The notes beneath the pieces are model-generated. The model was not told the DNA's origin, ran no database searches, and worked only from the letters and a program-made list of their open reading frames with translations. This document shows, one piece after another, positions 45,829 to 56,102 of a stretch of DNA of 64,000 nucleotides. A program made the translations under genes and the position numbers. Source of the stretch: Microbacterium sp. RURRCA19A (GTDB taxonomy: Bacteria; Actinomycetota; Actinomycetes; Actinomycetales; Microbacteriaceae). The first letter of the stretch is position 1, and each line of letters starts with the position of its first letter. The stretch lies in contig NZ_FTNQ01000002.1 in NCBI RefSeq assembly GCF_900156455.1, positions 310,001 through 374,000 of the forward strand. Direction: 5' to 3'.

Positions 45829-45860
45829 GGATTCTCAGTTTCGTATCGAGTCGACCGGGA

Positions 45861-47897
45861 TCAGATGTCGAGGAAGCGGACGTCTTTGGCGTTGCGCTGG
45901 ATGAAGCTGCGCCGAGACTCGACGTCTTCTCCCATGAGCACCGAGAAGATCTCGTCCGCCGAGGCGGCGTCGTCGATCGTGACCTGCTTGAGGGTGCGGG
46001 TCTCGGGGTCCATCGTGGTCTCCCACAGCTCGTGGTCGTTCATCTCGCCGAGACCCTTGTAGCGCTGGATGCCGTTGTCCTTCGGGATGCGTCGTCCTGC
46101 GGCCTGACCCTCAACGAGCATCGCATCGCGCTCACGGTCGCTGTAGGCGTACTCGTGGGGATGGTTCGACCACTTGAGGCGGTACAGCGGGGGCTGAGCG
46201 AGGTAGACGAAGCCCGCCTCGATGAGACCGCGCATGTAGCGGAAGAGCAGGGTGAGCAGCAGCGTCGTGATGTGCTGGCCGTCGACGTCGGCATCCGCCA
46301 TCAGGACGATCTTGTGGTACCGCGCCTTGGACATGTCGAAGTCTTCGCCGATGCCCGTGCCGAAGGCCTGGATCATCGCCTGGACTTCCTTGTTCCCGAG
46401 CGCCCGGTCGAGGCGCGCGCGCTCCACGTTCAGGATCTTGCCGCGCAGCGCCAGGATCGCTTGCGTGTGCGGGTCGCGACCCTGCACCGCGGAGCCGCCG
46501 GCGGAGTCACCCTCGACGAGGAAGATCTCGCTGATCGACGGATCTTTCGACGTGCAGTCCTTCAGCTTGTCGGGCATGGCTGCCGACTCGAAGACGCTCT
46601 TGCGGCGCGCGGTCTCGCGCGCCTTGCGGGCGGCGAGACGCGCGGTGGCGGCGTCGATCGCCTTGCGGATGATGTTCTTGGCCTGCGCGGGGTTGCGGTC
46701 GAACCAGTCGCCGAGCTTGTCACCGACGACCTTCTGCACGAACGCGCGCGCCTCGGTGTTGCCGAGCTTGGTCTTCGTCTGGCCCTCGAACTGCGGCTCG
46801 GACAGCTTCACCGAGATGACAGCCGTCAGTCCTTCGCGGATGTCCTCACCCGTGAGGTTGTCGTCTTTCTCCTTGAGGAGGTTGTTCGCCCGCGCGTAGC
46901 GGTTGACGAGGGTGGTGAGAGCCGCGCGGAACCCCTCCTCGTGCGTGCCGCCCTCGTGGGTGTTGATCGTGTTGGCGTAGGTGAAGACGTTCTCGGTGTA
47001 CGCCGTCGTCCACTGCATCGCCAGCTCCAGGGCGATCTTGCGATCGGTGTCCTCGGACTCGACCTCGATGACCTCGTCGTTGACGACGTCCGCCTTGCGC
47101 ACGCGGTTGAGATGCTCGACGTAGTCGACGAGGCCACGCTCGTAGAGGAACGAATCGTGACGAGCCTCGGTGGTCTCCTCACCCGGCTCGCCCTCGGTGA
47201 CGACGGCCTGCGGACGCTCGTCGCGCAGGCTGATGCGCAATCCCTTGTTCAGGAACGCCATCTGCTGGAAGCGCGTGCGCAGCGTGTCGTAGTCGAAGTC
47301 GACGGTGTCGAAGATCGTGGCATCCGGCCAGAACGTGATCGTCGTGCCGGTCTCGTCGCTCTCCTCGCCCTGCGCGAGCGGGGCCTGGGGCACGCCGCCG
47401 TCACGGAACGACTGACGCCACACGTGACCCTGGCGCTTGACCTCGACCTCGAGGCGCGTGGAGAGCGCGTTGACGACGGACGAGCCGACGCCGTGCAGAC
47501 CACCGGAGACCGCGTAGCCGCCGCCGCCGAACTTTCCGCCGGCGTGGAGCACGGTCAGGACGACCTCGACGGTCGACTTGCCCTCGGTCCGGTGCATGTC
47601 GACCGGGATGCCACGGCCGTTGTCGATCACCCGGACGGCGCCGTCGGAGAGGATCGTGACGTCGATCAGATCGCAGTAGCCGGCGAGGGCCTCGTCGACG
47701 GAGTTGTCGACGATCTCCTGCACGAGGTGGTGCAGGCCCCGCTCACCGGTCGACCCGATGTACATGCCGGGACGCTTGCGGACGGCCTCGAGACCCTCGA
47801 GCACCTGGATGGCGTCTGCCCCGTACTCGTTGGGAACCTTCGCGCTGGTCGTCGTTTCGGGTTCCGCGGAAACGTTGTCGGGGTTTTCGGACGTCAT
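45861..47897 (-). CDS. gyrB: DNA gyrase subunit B
   Basis: 678 residues from [14 protein letters not shown] ATPase domain ([43 protein letters not shown]), transducer domain, and TOPRIM with [14 protein letters not shown] and [11 protein letters not shown]; last part [19 protein letters not shown]. Length is normal for actinobacteria. Confidence 0.97.
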   Translation of the reverse strand: MTSENPDNVSAEPETTTSAKVPNEYGADAIQVLEGLEAVRKRPGMYIGSTGERGLHHLVQEIVDNSVDEALAGYCDLIDVTILSDGAVRVIDNGRGIPVDMHRTEGKSTVEVVLTVLHAGGKFGGGGYAVSGGLHGVGSSVVNALSTRLEVEVKRQGHVWRQSFRDGGVPQAPLAQGEESDETGTTITFWPDATIFDTVDFDYDTLRTRFQQMAFLNKGLRISLRDERPQAVVTEGEPGEETTEARHDSFLYERGLVDYVEHLNRVRKADVVNDEVIEVESEDTDRKIALELAMQWTTAYTENVFTYANTINTHEGGTHEEGFRAALTTLVNRYARANNLLKEKDDNLTGEDIREGLTAVISVKLSEPQFEGQTKTKLGNTEARAFVQKVVGDKLGDWFDRNPAQAKNIIRKAIDAATARLAARKARETARRKSVFESAAMPDKLKDCTSKDPSISEIFLVEGDSAGGSAVQGRDPHTQAILALRGKILNVERARLDRALGNKEVQAMIQAFGTGIGEDFDMSKARYHKIVLMADADVDGQHITTLLLTLLFRYMRGLIEAGFVYLAQPPLYRLKWSNHPHEYAYSDRERDAMLVEGQAAGRRIPKDNGIQRYKGLGEMNDHELWETTMDPETRTLKQVTIDDAASADEIFSVLMGEDVESRRSFIQRNAKDVRFLDI

Positions 47898-48016
47898 GAC
47901 TTCGCGAGCTCCAGATCGATTCGTCGGAACCTCCATCCTACCGCGCGAGGCCGCCGAAAGCGGTGTGTACGCCCCTAGGAGGGGAGAAATCGGATCGAAC
48001 CAGCCCCGACCATGGG

Positions 48017-48505
48017 CTAGCCGTAGGTATCGCGCGGACCGCGGCCTGGAACGGCTCTCGTCCCCCATTTCCAGGAGGGGACGTCCGGCCCGATGAAGCG
48101 GATCGACTCCACCCCCGCCTCGGGGAAGCGCCGGATGATCTCGGAGAGGATGTGCGCGCGCATCAACTGAAGCTGCTTCGCCCACGCCGTGGAGTCCGCC
48201 TGGACCGTCAGCGTTCCGGCATCCATGGCCACCGGACGTGTGTGCGCGGCGGTGTCGGCGCCGGCCACGTCGTGCCACGTGCGGACGAGGTCTTCGCGGG
48301 CGAGCTGCGGCTCCCAGCCCGCGGATTTCGTCAAGGTGGAGAGCACGTCGCCGAGACCACGGGGATCGCGACCGGGGGTAAAGGGCGCGTTCTCGCCGTC
48401 ATCGGCCCGCCGACGACGCTTCTTCTTGCGGTACGGCGAGGGCTCGAGGCCGCGCAGCCGCAGGTACGTGGCGATCGTCTCGGGGAGGTCGGGCTCGTCA
48501 GTCAT
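48017..48505 (-). CDS. DUF721/DciA-type protein
   Basis: 162 residues from [11 protein letters not shown]. Basic linker ([13 protein letters not shown]) and a KH-like domain with the DUF721 stretch [39 protein letters not shown]. DciA proteins help load the DnaB helicase. It overlaps recF by 8 bp and is followed by gyrB. Confidence 0.85.
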   Translation of the reverse strand: MTDEPDLPETIATYLRLRGLEPSPYRKKKRRRRADDGENAPFTPGRDPRGLGDVLSTLTKSAGWEPQLAREDLVRTWHDVAGADTAAHTRPVAMDAGTLTVQADSTAWAKQLQLMRAHILSEIIRRFPEAGVESIRFIGPDVPSWKWGTRAVPGRGPRDTYG

Positions 48506-49649
48506 CGGCGCCCACGATCCGACCGGCCTCGACACGGACCACGTGCGCGCGCAGACCGTCGGGGACGTCTTCTTCCACGGCGGAGGTGACGATGACCTGC
48601 TCGTACCCCGCGACGAGGTCGGCGAGACGGATGCGGCGACCCGCGTCGAGCTCGGCGAACACGTCGTCGAGGATGAGCACCGGGTCTCCGAGGCGCGACT
48701 CCGCGCGCAGCAGCTCGGCGGATGCCAGGCGCAGGGCGAGCGCGACCGACCAGGACTCGCCGTGCGAGGCGTATCCCTTCACCGGCAGTCCGCGCACCTC
48801 GAGGACGAGGTCGTCGCGATGCGGACCCACGAGCGTCAGGCCCCGCTCGAGCTCCTGGGATCGACGAGCCGCGAGCGCCGCGCGGAACTGCTCTGCGAGC
48901 GAACCGGTCGCGCCGGTCTCGGCCGCGGCGTCCCCTTCCTCCGGGTCGCCACCGATGACCGACAGCGCCCAGCGCAGACGGGGGTCGTGGTCGGCGCCCG
49001 CGATCGCGGTGTACGCCTCGGCCACGGGAGCGGACAGATCGGATGCCAGGGCCAGCCGCGCCTCGATCACCTCGGTGCCGAGGGCGACCAGCTTGTCGTC
49101 CCAGACATCGAGCGTGCCGAGGGCATCGCCGCGGATCCCGCGCGCTCGCGCCGACTTCAGCAGCGCCGTGCGCTGCCGGAGGACACGGTCGTAGTCGGCC
49201 AGGACGCCGGCGAGACGCGGCGAACGCTGCACGATGAGCTGATCGGCGAAGCGGCGACGGGCGGACGGATCGCCGCGGACGATCTGCAGGTCTTCCGGGG
49301 CGAACAGGACCACCTGGGCGTACCGCGGCAACTCGGCGGTCCGGACGTTCACGCCGTTGACCCGGGCCTTGTTGGACCCCTGCCGATTGAGCTGGAGTTC
49401 GAGCAGGATGCTGCGATCACCGTGCGCCAGCCGCGCCCGGACGATCGCGGCATCCGCCCCGTGGCGCACCATGGGTGCGTCGCTCGACACCCGGTGCGAC
49501 CCCAGTGTCGCGAGATAGGCGACGGCCTCGACCAGGTTGGTCTTGCCCTGACCGTTGCGGCCCACGAAAAGGTTCGCGCCCGCGGAGAGCGACACGTCGG
49601 CGGCCGCATAATTGCGGAAATCCGTCAGTCCGAGCTGCTCCACGATCAC
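48498..49649 (-). CDS. recF: DNA replication and repair protein RecF
   Basis: 383 residues, SMC-like ATPase. Walker A GRNGQGKTN near residue 31, signature GESWSVALALRL, Walker B VLILDDVFAELD. Helps load RecA onto gapped DNA. It follows dnaN and precedes the DUF721 gene, the classical order. Confidence 0.95.
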   Translation of the reverse strand: MIVEQLGLTDFRNYAAADVSLSAGANLFVGRNGQGKTNLVEAVAYLATLGSHRVSSDAPMVRHGADAAIVRARLAHGDRSILLELQLNRQGSNKARVNGVNVRTAELPRYAQVVLFAPEDLQIVRGDPSARRRFADQLIVQRSPRLAGVLADYDRVLRQRTALLKSARARGIRGDALGTLDVWDDKLVALGTEVIEARLALASDLSAPVAEAYTAIAGADHDPRLRWALSVIGGDPEEGDAAAETGATGSLAEQFRAALAARRSQELERGLTLVGPHRDDLVLEVRGLPVKGYASHGESWSVALALRLASAELLRAESRLGDPVLILDDVFAELDAGRRIRLADLVAGYEQVIVTSAVEEDVPDGLRAHVVRVEAGRIVGADD

Positions 49650-49697
49650 CGAGTCAGACTACCCGCCGGCCCCGACATGCACCGGGCCGCGTGTCGT

Positions 49698-50849
49698 TCA
49701 GCGCAGGAGCAGGTTGGGCTGCAGCAGGTACTTGAACGAGCCTTCGCCACCCTTGTCGACCGAGGTCTGGGGGGTGATCAGCACCGGGCTCAGCTTGTTC
49801 GCGTTGTCGCTCGAGGTGAACGTGATGCGCGTGAACTCGCTGCGGACGGCGCCGAGCGACTCGAGAAGGTACTGGGGGTTCAGACCCAGAGTAACCTCAT
49901 CGCCGACCAGCGTCGCGTCGACGGATTCGGTCGCACGCGCCTGCTCGGTACCCGAGGCGTCCATCGACACGCCGTCGGGTCCGAACGTGAATCGCAGCGG
50001 CGCGGACCGGTCGAGCACGAGCGCGACACGACGCACGGCCTCGGCGAGCTCGGCGGTGTTCACGACGCTGTGGTGCTCGGTCTGGGCGGGGAAGAGCCGA
50101 CGCACGGGCGGGAAGTTGCCCTTGATCAGCAGCGAGGTCACCGTCTTGTTGCCTGACGAGAAGGCGATGATCTCGCGGTCGCCCGAGCCGGAGAACGCGA
50201 TCGAGATGTCGCCGCCGTGCGCGAAGGTCTTCCCGACCTCCTGCAGGGTGCGCGCCGGCACGAGGGCGGCGGTGGGCTCGTCGGACGCCGCAGCCCCGCC
50301 GTCCCACGGGATCTCCCGCAGCGCGACACGGTACCGGTCGGTCGCCACGAGGCTCAGCTGCGTGCCGGTCACCTCGAGCTGCACGCCCGTGAGGACCGGG
50401 GTGACGTCGTCTCGCGACGCGGCGAACGCCACCTGCGCGATCGCCGTCGCGAAGTCGTCGGCCGGAACGAGCCCGGACTCACCGGTGACCTCGGGGATCG
50501 CCGGGTACTCCTGCACGGGCATGGATGCGAGCGTGAACCGCGCGGATCCGCAGGTGAGGAGGATCCCGCCGTCGTCATCGACCGCGATCTGGATCGGCGC
50601 ATTCGGGAGGCGGCTGGCGATGTCGGAGAGGAGACGTCCGTGGACCAGGATCGTGCCCGGCTCGTCGACGGTGGCCTCGATCGTGGTGCGTGCCGACGCT
50701 TCGTAGTCGAACGCCGCGAGGGTCAGACCCTGCTCGCCGGCTTCGATCAGGACGCCCGCCAGGATCGGCTGCGGGTTGCGCTGCGGCAGGAGCTTGACCA
50801 CGAACGAAACGGCTTCGCTGAAGACATCGCGATTGACGTGAAACTTCAC
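49698..50849 (-). CDS. dnaN: DNA polymerase III beta subunit (sliding clamp)
   Basis: 383 residues, GTG start (VKFHVNRDVFSEAVSFVVKLLPQRNPQPILAG). Three repeated clamp domains, with the last-strand region IRDEL-like replaced by SFKYLLQPNLLLR at the end. Forms the ring that tethers polymerase to DNA. Start beyond oriC on the minus strand. Confidence 0.96.
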   Translation of the reverse strand: MKFHVNRDVFSEAVSFVVKLLPQRNPQPILAGVLIEAGEQGLTLAAFDYEASARTTIEATVDEPGTILVHGRLLSDIASRLPNAPIQIAVDDDGGILLTCGSARFTLASMPVQEYPAIPEVTGESGLVPADDFATAIAQVAFAASRDDVTPVLTGVQLEVTGTQLSLVATDRYRVALREIPWDGGAAASDEPTAALVPARTLQEVGKTFAHGGDISIAFSGSGDREIIAFSSGNKTVTSLLIKGNFPPVRRLFPAQTEHHSVVNTAELAEAVRRVALVLDRSAPLRFTFGPDGVSMDASGTEQARATESVDATLVGDEVTLGLNPQYLLESLGAVRSEFTRITFTSSDNANKLSPVLITPQTSVDKGGEGSFKYLLQPNLLLR

Positions 50850-50993
50850 GGGCGCTCCCTTGACGGCGGTCTGGCTTACCCATGCTAGTGCCCGACCGCG
50901 TCGGCACACGTCGCCCCGCGTTCGCACGGCAAGGTCATCGAATCTCTGTTAACCGATCTATGGATTCTTCATCTTGTTAACAGCTGTGGAGAG

Positions 50994-51002
50994 TGTGGAT
51001 AA
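50994..51002 (-). promoter_or_regulatory. DnaA box (perfect) in oriC
   Basis: TGTGGATAA, reverse complement of the consensus TTATCCACA. Confidence 0.8.
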
Positions 51003-51161
51003 CTCTCGCGATGCGTGTGAACAGAAGGGAACTACACGGCTGTGACCTGTGGAAGCCCTGCGGACAGCCTGGGCAGTTAACACGATCGGCTCGTCGTCGG
51101 TTCGCCGGTTCCTCCACAGGTCTCCGCGTGTCGTTCACATGTCTTCCGCAGAGATTTGGAG

Positions 51162-51181
51162 TTATCCACAGGTTTTCCACA
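51162..51181 (+). promoter_or_regulatory. Perfect DnaA box plus adjacent near-match in oriC
   Basis: TTATCCACA followed 2 bp later by TTTTCCACA, a tandem arrangement typical of origin boxes. Confidence 0.8.
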
Positions 51182-51250
51182 CTGTGTAGAACCGACTGAA
51201 AGTACTTTGCGAGAGGCTCCCTGCGGCCCGTCGACGACCGAGAACGACGA

Positions 51251-51282
51251 AGGGGTTCGCCCGCGGATGCGGACGAACCCCT
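51251..51282 (-). terminator. dnaA terminator
   Basis: 9-bp stem AGGGGTTCG / CGAACCCCT, downstream of the dnaA stop on the minus strand. Confidence 0.65.
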
Positions 51283-51298
51283 CGGTTCAGATGGGCGC

Positions 51299-52723
51299 TC
51301 AGCGCATGCGGCCCAACTGGGTGGTGATCTCGGAGACCTGGTTGTAGATCGAGCGACGCTCCTTCATGAGATCGCTGATCTTCTTGTAGGCGTACATCAC
51401 CGTCGTGTGATCGCGGTTGCCGAACAGCTGACCGATCTTCGGCAAGGAGAGACTCGTCCGCTCGCGGCAGAGATACATGGCGATCTGCCGTGCCGTCGCC
51501 ACGGCCTGAGACCGACTCGATCCGTACAGGTCGTCGACCGACAGCTTGAAGTACTGTGCGGTCGCGGTGATGATGTCGGTCGGTGAGACGACATTCGCGT
51601 CATCCTGATCGATGATGTCCCGCAGCACGGTCTGTGCCAGCGACATGTCGAGCGTCGAGCGGTTCAGGCTCGCGAAAGCGGACACGCGGATGAGCGCACC
51701 CTCAAGTTCACGGATGTTCGACGAGACGACGGTCGCGATGTACTCGAGGACGTCGTCGGGGATGAGCAGCCGTTCGCTCTGCGCCTTCTTGCGAAGGATC
51801 GCGATACGGGTCTCGAGGTCGGGTGCCTGGACGTCGGTGATGAGACCCCACTCGAAGCGACTGCGCATGCGGTCCTCGAAGCCGGTCAGCTGCTTCGGGG
51901 GCAGGTCGCTGGTGATCACGACCTGCTTGTCGTGGTCGTGCAGGGTGTTGAAGGTGTGGAAGAACGCTTCCTGCGTCTCGGCCCGTCCCTGCAGGAACTG
52001 GATGTCGTCGATCAACAGGATGTCGACGTCGCGATACCGGGCCTGGAAAGCCGAGCCGCGGTTGTTCGCGATCGAGTTGATGAAGTCGTTCGTGAACTCC
52101 TCGCTCGAGACGTACCGCACCCGGATGCCGGCGTACATGCTCGCCGCGTAGTCGCCGATCGCGTGGAGGAGGTGGGTCTTGCCGAGCCCCGAATCGCCGT
52201 AGATGAACAGCGGGTTGTAGGCCTTGGCCGGCGCCTCGGCGACGGCGACCGCGGCGGCGTGCGCGAAGCGGTTGGACTGGCCGATGACGAAATTGTCGAA
52301 GGTGTACTTCGGGTTCAGACGCGTGTCGTTGCGGGATGCCGGAACGATGGGGGCGGGGGCCTGCTCCGGCATGGGCGACGGATTGCCGGCCGCGGGGATC
52401 GGGTCGGGGCGATCTTCGACCGGGGGCGCGGAACGGTGGGACTCGATGAGGTCGGGGTTCACGACCACGCGGAAGTTGCTGACCTCCGGGTCGACGCCCT
52501 GCACCTGAGTGAGCGCCTCGAGGATCGGAGCGCGCATGCGCTTGTTCATCTGCGCGGCGGTCAGGTCGTTCGGCACGTCCAGGTAGAGGGTGCCGCCCAT
52601 GACGCCCTGCGGCACGGCCAGGTTGAGGAAGCCGTGGAGCTGCGGCGTGACGCGGTCGTCGGTGAGGAGATGGTCGAGCACGGCGGACCAGACGGGAACA
52701 TCCGGTACTTGGTGCAATGACAT
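51299..52723 (-). CDS. dnaA: Chromosomal replication initiator DnaA
   Basis: 474 residues. Domain I (~1-90), a Pro-rich linker, AAA+ domain with Walker [10 protein letters not shown] and Walker B LLIDDIQF, and domain IV with [27 protein letters not shown] for DnaA-box binding. It melts oriC. A DnaA box in its upstream region (52775-52783) suggests autoregulation. Confidence 0.97.
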   Translation of the reverse strand: MSLHQVPDVPVWSAVLDHLLTDDRVTPQLHGFLNLAVPQGVMGGTLYLDVPNDLTAAQMNKRMRAPILEALTQVQGVDPEVSNFRVVVNPDLIESHRSAPPVEDRPDPIPAAGNPSPMPEQAPAPIVPASRNDTRLNPKYTFDNFVIGQSNRFAHAAAVAVAEAPAKAYNPLFIYGDSGLGKTHLLHAIGDYAASMYAGIRVRYVSSEEFTNDFINSIANNRGSAFQARYRDVDILLIDDIQFLQGRAETQEAFFHTFNTLHDHDKQVVITSDLPPKQLTGFEDRMRSRFEWGLITDVQAPDLETRIAILRKKAQSERLLIPDDVLEYIATVVSSNIRELEGALIRVSAFASLNRSTLDMSLAQTVLRDIIDQDDANVVSPTDIITATAQYFKLSVDDLYGSSRSQAVATARQIAMYLCRERTSLSLPKIGQLFGNRDHTTVMYAYKKISDLMKERRSIYNQVSEITTQLGRMR

Positions 52724-53018
52724 ATCCCCTCCGGGATCTCGGCGCGCGACTGTCGACGTGCATCGCGCCGAACCTGTGGATAACTTCCGGGGACACGCTA
52801 GTTCGCGGTCCGCACGGAGCCAAATCAACTGTAGAACGCGCTCGCGTGTCTTTGCCACGGGTGTGGATGACGCTTGGGGATAATGAGCGGTCGGCCTCTC
52901 GGTTTGAGTTAACGTCGCGCGAGACGTAGCCTTAGTCGGTTGACTTATGCCTACACGGCAGTCCCGACCACGTCCCCCGGCAGAAGAGCATCGGGTGACA
53001 TCACCTCCGGAGTGACCC
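52724..53018. promoter_or_regulatory. dnaA/rpmH divergent promoter region
   Basis: About 295 bp with a perfect DnaA box at 52775-52783 (TGTGGATAA) and near-boxes around 52862. It carries the promoters of dnaA (minus) and of rpmH-rnpA (plus). Confidence 0.7.
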
Positions 53019-53156
53019 ATGAGCAAGCGCACCTTCCAGCCCAACAACCGCCGCCGCGCCAAGAAGCACGGCTTCCGCGCCCGCATGCGCACGCGCGCCG
53101 GCCGCAGCATCCTGGCGGCGCGTCGCGCCAAGGGCCGCACCGAGCTCTCGGCCTGA
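53019..53156 (+). CDS. rpmH: 50S ribosomal protein L34
   Basis: 45 residues ([20 protein letters not shown]...), basic throughout with the L34 signature [17 protein letters not shown] stretch lies just upstream. Followed by rnpA after 8 bp. Confidence 0.98.
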   Translation: MSKRTFQPNNRRRAKKHGFRARMRTRAGRSILAARRAKGRTELSA

Positions 53157-53164
53157 CCCACCCA

Positions 53165-53503
53165 GTGCTCGCGAAGCCGAACCGACTCACCCGCGGATCG
53201 GATTACAAAGCCACCGTCCGTCGGGGCTCTCGGTGTGCCGGAACGCACACCGTGACCTACGTCGGCGGCGTGCCGGACGAAGGTCCCGCGCGGTTCGGCT
53301 TCATCGTGAGCCGTCAGGTCGGCTCCGCCGTCACACGCAACACCGTTCGCCGCCGTCTCAAGGCGGTGTGCGCCGAGGCGCTCCCGCACGTTCGCGGGGG
53401 CGCCTCGGTCGTCATCCGTGCGCTCCCCTCAGCGGCCACGGTCGACTACGCGGATCTCCGCGCCGATGTCGTCCGGTGCCTGCAACGCAAGGCTGCCGCA
53501 TGA
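53165..53503 (+). CDS. rnpA: Ribonuclease P protein component
   Basis: 112 residues, GTG start. RNase P protein motif RNTVRRRLKAVCAEAL (the RNR box) near residue 60 and FGFIVSRQVGSAVTRN before it. Assists the RNA subunit in tRNA 5' maturation. Overlaps yidD by 4 bp. Confidence 0.95.
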   Translation: MLAKPNRLTRGSDYKATVRRGSRCAGTHTVTYVGGVPDEGPARFGFIVSRQVGSAVTRNTVRRRLKAVCAEALPHVRGGASVVIRALPSAATVDYADLRADVVRCLQRKAAA

Positions 53504-53856
53504 GCACGTCGACACTTCCCACGTCGTCCACCGGTGTCGGCCACCTCGAGTGGACCACGGTCGCGGCATCCGTTCCGCTCCTCCCCCGCAACGCCGGTCT
53601 CGCTCTTCTGCACGCCTACCGCGCGACGATCTCGCACGTCTACGGCGACGTGTGCAAGTACTACCCGTCCTGCTCCGCCTATTCGGTGGGCGCCGTGCAG
53701 CAGCACGGACTCGTGAAGGGCATCGCGTTCACCGCTGCCCGCCTCGCCCGGTGCCATCCCTGGGCACAGGGAGGCATCGACGACGTCCGTCCTCACCGCG
53801 CCTTCCGCCACGAACTCACTCCGCACGGCTTCGTCGTGCCCTCCCGAAAGGACTGA
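53500..53856 (+). CDS. yidD: Membrane protein insertion efficiency factor YidD
   Basis: 118 residues. YidD core YRATISHVYGDVCKYYPSCSAYSVGAVQQHGLVKG with its three cysteine positions and the RLARCHPWAQGGIDDV end. Precedes yidC in the standard cluster. N-terminal ~35 residues are an extra, poorly conserved start. Confidence 0.93.
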   Translation: MSTSTLPTSSTGVGHLEWTTVAASVPLLPRNAGLALLHAYRATISHVYGDVCKYYPSCSAYSVGAVQQHGLVKGIAFTAARLARCHPWAQGGIDDVRPHRAFRHELTPHGFVVPSRKD

Positions 53857-53859
53857 TCC

Positions 53860-54930
53860 GTGCCGGATCTCATTGGAATCGTCCTCTGGCCCCTGAAATG
53901 GGCCGTCGAGCTCGTGCTGGTCGGCTGGCATGCGCTGTTCACCGCGATCGGGCTCGCTCCCGCCGCGGGTCTGACCTGGGTGCTGTCCATCATCGGGCTC
54001 GTCCTGATCGTCCGTGCTGCGCTGATCCCGCTCTTCGTGAAGCAGATCAAGAGCCAGCGCAAGATGATGGAGATCGCTCCGGAACTGCGCAAGGTGCAGG
54101 AGAAGTACCGGGGCAAGAAGGATCAGCTCTCCCGCGAGGCCATGAGTCGCGAGACCATGGCGCTGTACAAGAAGCACGGCACGACCCCGGTCTCCAGCTG
54201 CCTGCCGCTCCTCGTTCAGATGCCGATCTTCTTCGCGCTGTTCAGCGTACTGAACGACGTGTCCAAGCACGCGGCGCTCGGGCAGGGCGGTGTGGGTCTC
54301 CTCACCCCCGAGCTCACGACCGAGTTCTACGACGCGAAGCTCTTCGACGTGGCATCCATGCACGTCAACCTGGTCACCGCGTGGGGACAGCCCGACGGCC
54401 AGTTCACCGTCGCGATCCTGCTGACGCTCGTCGTCCTCATGATCGGCTCGCAGTTCTTCACGCAGCTGCAGATCATCTCGAAGAACCTGTCGCCCGAGGC
54501 CAAGACCGGTCAGGCGTACCAGATGCAGAAGATCATGCTCTACATCCTGCCGCTGGCCTTCATCTTCTCGGGTGTCTTCTTCCCGCTCGGTGTCGTCATC
54601 TACTGGTTCGTCAGCAACCTGTGGACGATGGTGCAGCAGTTCGTCGTGATCCGTGAGATGCCCACTCCGGGCTCGGATGCCGCGAAGGCCCGTGAGGAGC
54701 GACTGGCACGCAAGGGCAAGGCGATCGACTCGAGCGGCAAGGTCGTTCCGATCGAGAAGTACGAAGCCGAACAGCAGCGCCTGTTCGAGGAGGCCGAGCG
54801 CGCGCGTGCCGCCCAGCCCAAGCGTCAGCAGCCCGTCGGCAAGCAGCGCGCCAAGAAGCAGCAGTCCGCGAAGCCTTCCGGAACCCCGCCGCGGACGCCC
54901 GCGAAGCCCGGAACCGACTCCCCCTCCTGA
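53860..54930 (+). CDS. yidC: Membrane protein insertase YidC
   Basis: 356 residues, GTG start. Five core helices with the conserved membrane arginine near VRAALIPLFVKQIKSQRKM and the C-terminal Lys-rich tail. Shorter than the Gram-negative form, normal for Gram-positives. Inserts proteins alone or with Sec. Three base pairs after yidD. Confidence 0.95.
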   Translation: MPDLIGIVLWPLKWAVELVLVGWHALFTAIGLAPAAGLTWVLSIIGLVLIVRAALIPLFVKQIKSQRKMMEIAPELRKVQEKYRGKKDQLSREAMSRETMALYKKHGTTPVSSCLPLLVQMPIFFALFSVLNDVSKHAALGQGGVGLLTPELTTEFYDAKLFDVASMHVNLVTAWGQPDGQFTVAILLTLVVLMIGSQFFTQLQIISKNLSPEAKTGQAYQMQKIMLYILPLAFIFSGVFFPLGVVIYWFVSNLWTMVQQFVVIREMPTPGSDAAKAREERLARKGKAIDSSGKVVPIEKYEAEQQRLFEEAERARAAQPKRQQPVGKQRAKKQQSAKPSGTPPRTPAKPGTDSPS

Positions 54931-54948
54931 GCACTTGGAGACCATGAG

Positions 54949-55452
54949 ATGACGACGTCCGAGCAGATCGCGACCGAGCACACCACCGCCACCGAGGAGC
55001 AGCTGGAACAGGAAGGCGACGTCGCCGCCGACTTCCTCGAGGGTCTCCTCGACATCGCCGACATCGACGGTGATCTCGCCCTCGATGTCCGCGCCGGCCG
55101 CGCGTACGTCTCCGTCGAGGCCGAGGACGCCTCTGCGCTGTCGACGATCTCGCACCCCGACACCGTGCAGGCTCTGCAGGAACTGACCCGTCTGGCGGTG
55201 CAGAACTCGACCGGTCGGTTCTCGCGGCTGATCCTCGACATCGGCGGCTCCCGCGATGCGCGCCAGCGTCAGCTGGAGACCCTCGTCGACCGAGCCATCC
55301 AGCGCCTGGACGAGGGTGCCTCGCAGGCGTCATTGCCGGCGATGTCGAGCTACGAGCGCAAGCTTGTCCACGACATCGCCGCGGACCGCGGGTATTCGTC
55401 CGAATCGTTCGGTGAGGGCGCTGACCGGCACACCGTGCTGCGTCGCGGCTGA
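54949..55452 (+). CDS. jag: Jag-type KH-R3H RNA-binding protein
   Basis: 167 residues. KH-like domain (VAADFLEGLLDIADIDGDLALDV...) and a C-terminal R3H domain (ERKLVHDIAADRGYSSESFGEGADRHTVLRR). Usually follows yidC. Role in translation or division is not settled. Confidence 0.9.
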   Translation: MTTSEQIATEHTTATEEQLEQEGDVAADFLEGLLDIADIDGDLALDVRAGRAYVSVEAEDASALSTISHPDTVQALQELTRLAVQNSTGRFSRLILDIGGSRDARQRQLETLVDRAIQRLDEGASQASLPAMSSYERKLVHDIAADRGYSSESFGEGADRHTVLRRG

Positions 55453-55462
55453 TCCGCTCGAC

Positions 55463-56092
55463 GTGGGCAACGAACTCGAAGCGGAACCGGATGCCGCTGT
55501 CGCGGTGTTCGGCGACCGCATCGATCTCGCACGTCGGTTCACGAGCGCTCTCGCCGCTCACGGTGAGGAGCGGGGGCTGATCGGGCCGCTCGAGGTGCCC
55601 CGACTCTGGACCCGGCACATCCTGAACAGCGCGGTGGCTGCGCCGTTCTTCACAGGACGTGTGGCGGACGTGGGGTCCGGAGCCGGGCTCCCCGGTCTCG
55701 TCCTCGCGATCGCACGCCCGGACGTGGATTTCACGCTGATCGAGCCCATGGAGCGACGCACGATCTGGCTCAGCGAGCAGGTTGCGGACCTCGGGCTCGA
55801 GAACGTCACCGTGGAGCGTCTCCGCGCCGAGGAGTGGGCGAAGGGGCGCGTCTTCGACGTCGTCACCGCCCGTGCCGTCAGCGCGCTGAAGACGCTCATC
55901 CCCTGGACCGCTCCTCTCGCGCGAGTCGGTGGAAGACTCGCCTACCTGAAGGGGGCGAACGTTGCCGCCGAAATCGACGCGGCCGCGAAGCAGGTTCGTC
56001 GGTTCGGTGTGACGGACATCGAGGTCCATGTCGTGGGTGAGGGTGTGGTCGACGAGCCGACGCGCGTATTGACCGCAACGGTGACACGCTAG
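55463..56092 (+). CDS. rsmG: 16S rRNA 7-methylguanosine methyltransferase RsmG
   Basis: 209 residues, GTG start. SAM-binding motif VADVGSGAGLPGLVLAI near residue 70 and ARAVSALKTLIPW later are the RsmG marks. Modifies G527 (E. coli numbering). Normally followed by parA, but here 4.8 kb intervene. Confidence 0.95.
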   Translation: MGNELEAEPDAAVAVFGDRIDLARRFTSALAAHGEERGLIGPLEVPRLWTRHILNSAVAAPFFTGRVADVGSGAGLPGLVLAIARPDVDFTLIEPMERRTIWLSEQVADLGLENVTVERLRAEEWAKGRVFDVVTARAVSALKTLIPWTAPLARVGGRLAYLKGANVAAEIDAAAKQVRRFGVTDIEVHVVGEGVVDEPTRVLTATVTR

Positions 56093-56102
56093 TAATTCCC
56101 AT

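Larger units (their letters stand above)
50850..51298. other. Chromosomal origin of replication (oriC)
   Basis: About 450 bp between dnaN and dnaA. AT-rich stretch near 50938-50985 with repeated GTTAAC, DnaA boxes at 50994-51002 (reverse) and 51162-51170 (forward), an adjacent TTTTCCACA at 51173-51181, and more degenerate boxes (TGTGGAGAG, CCTCCACAG, CTGTGGAAG). This is the expected origin in actinobacteria. Confidence 0.88.

Noticed and set aside
43105..46062. A 985-codon open frame on the plus strand over gyrA
   Set aside because: It is the antisense shadow of gyrA, with no ribosome site and a protein composition typical of a reversed high-GC gene.
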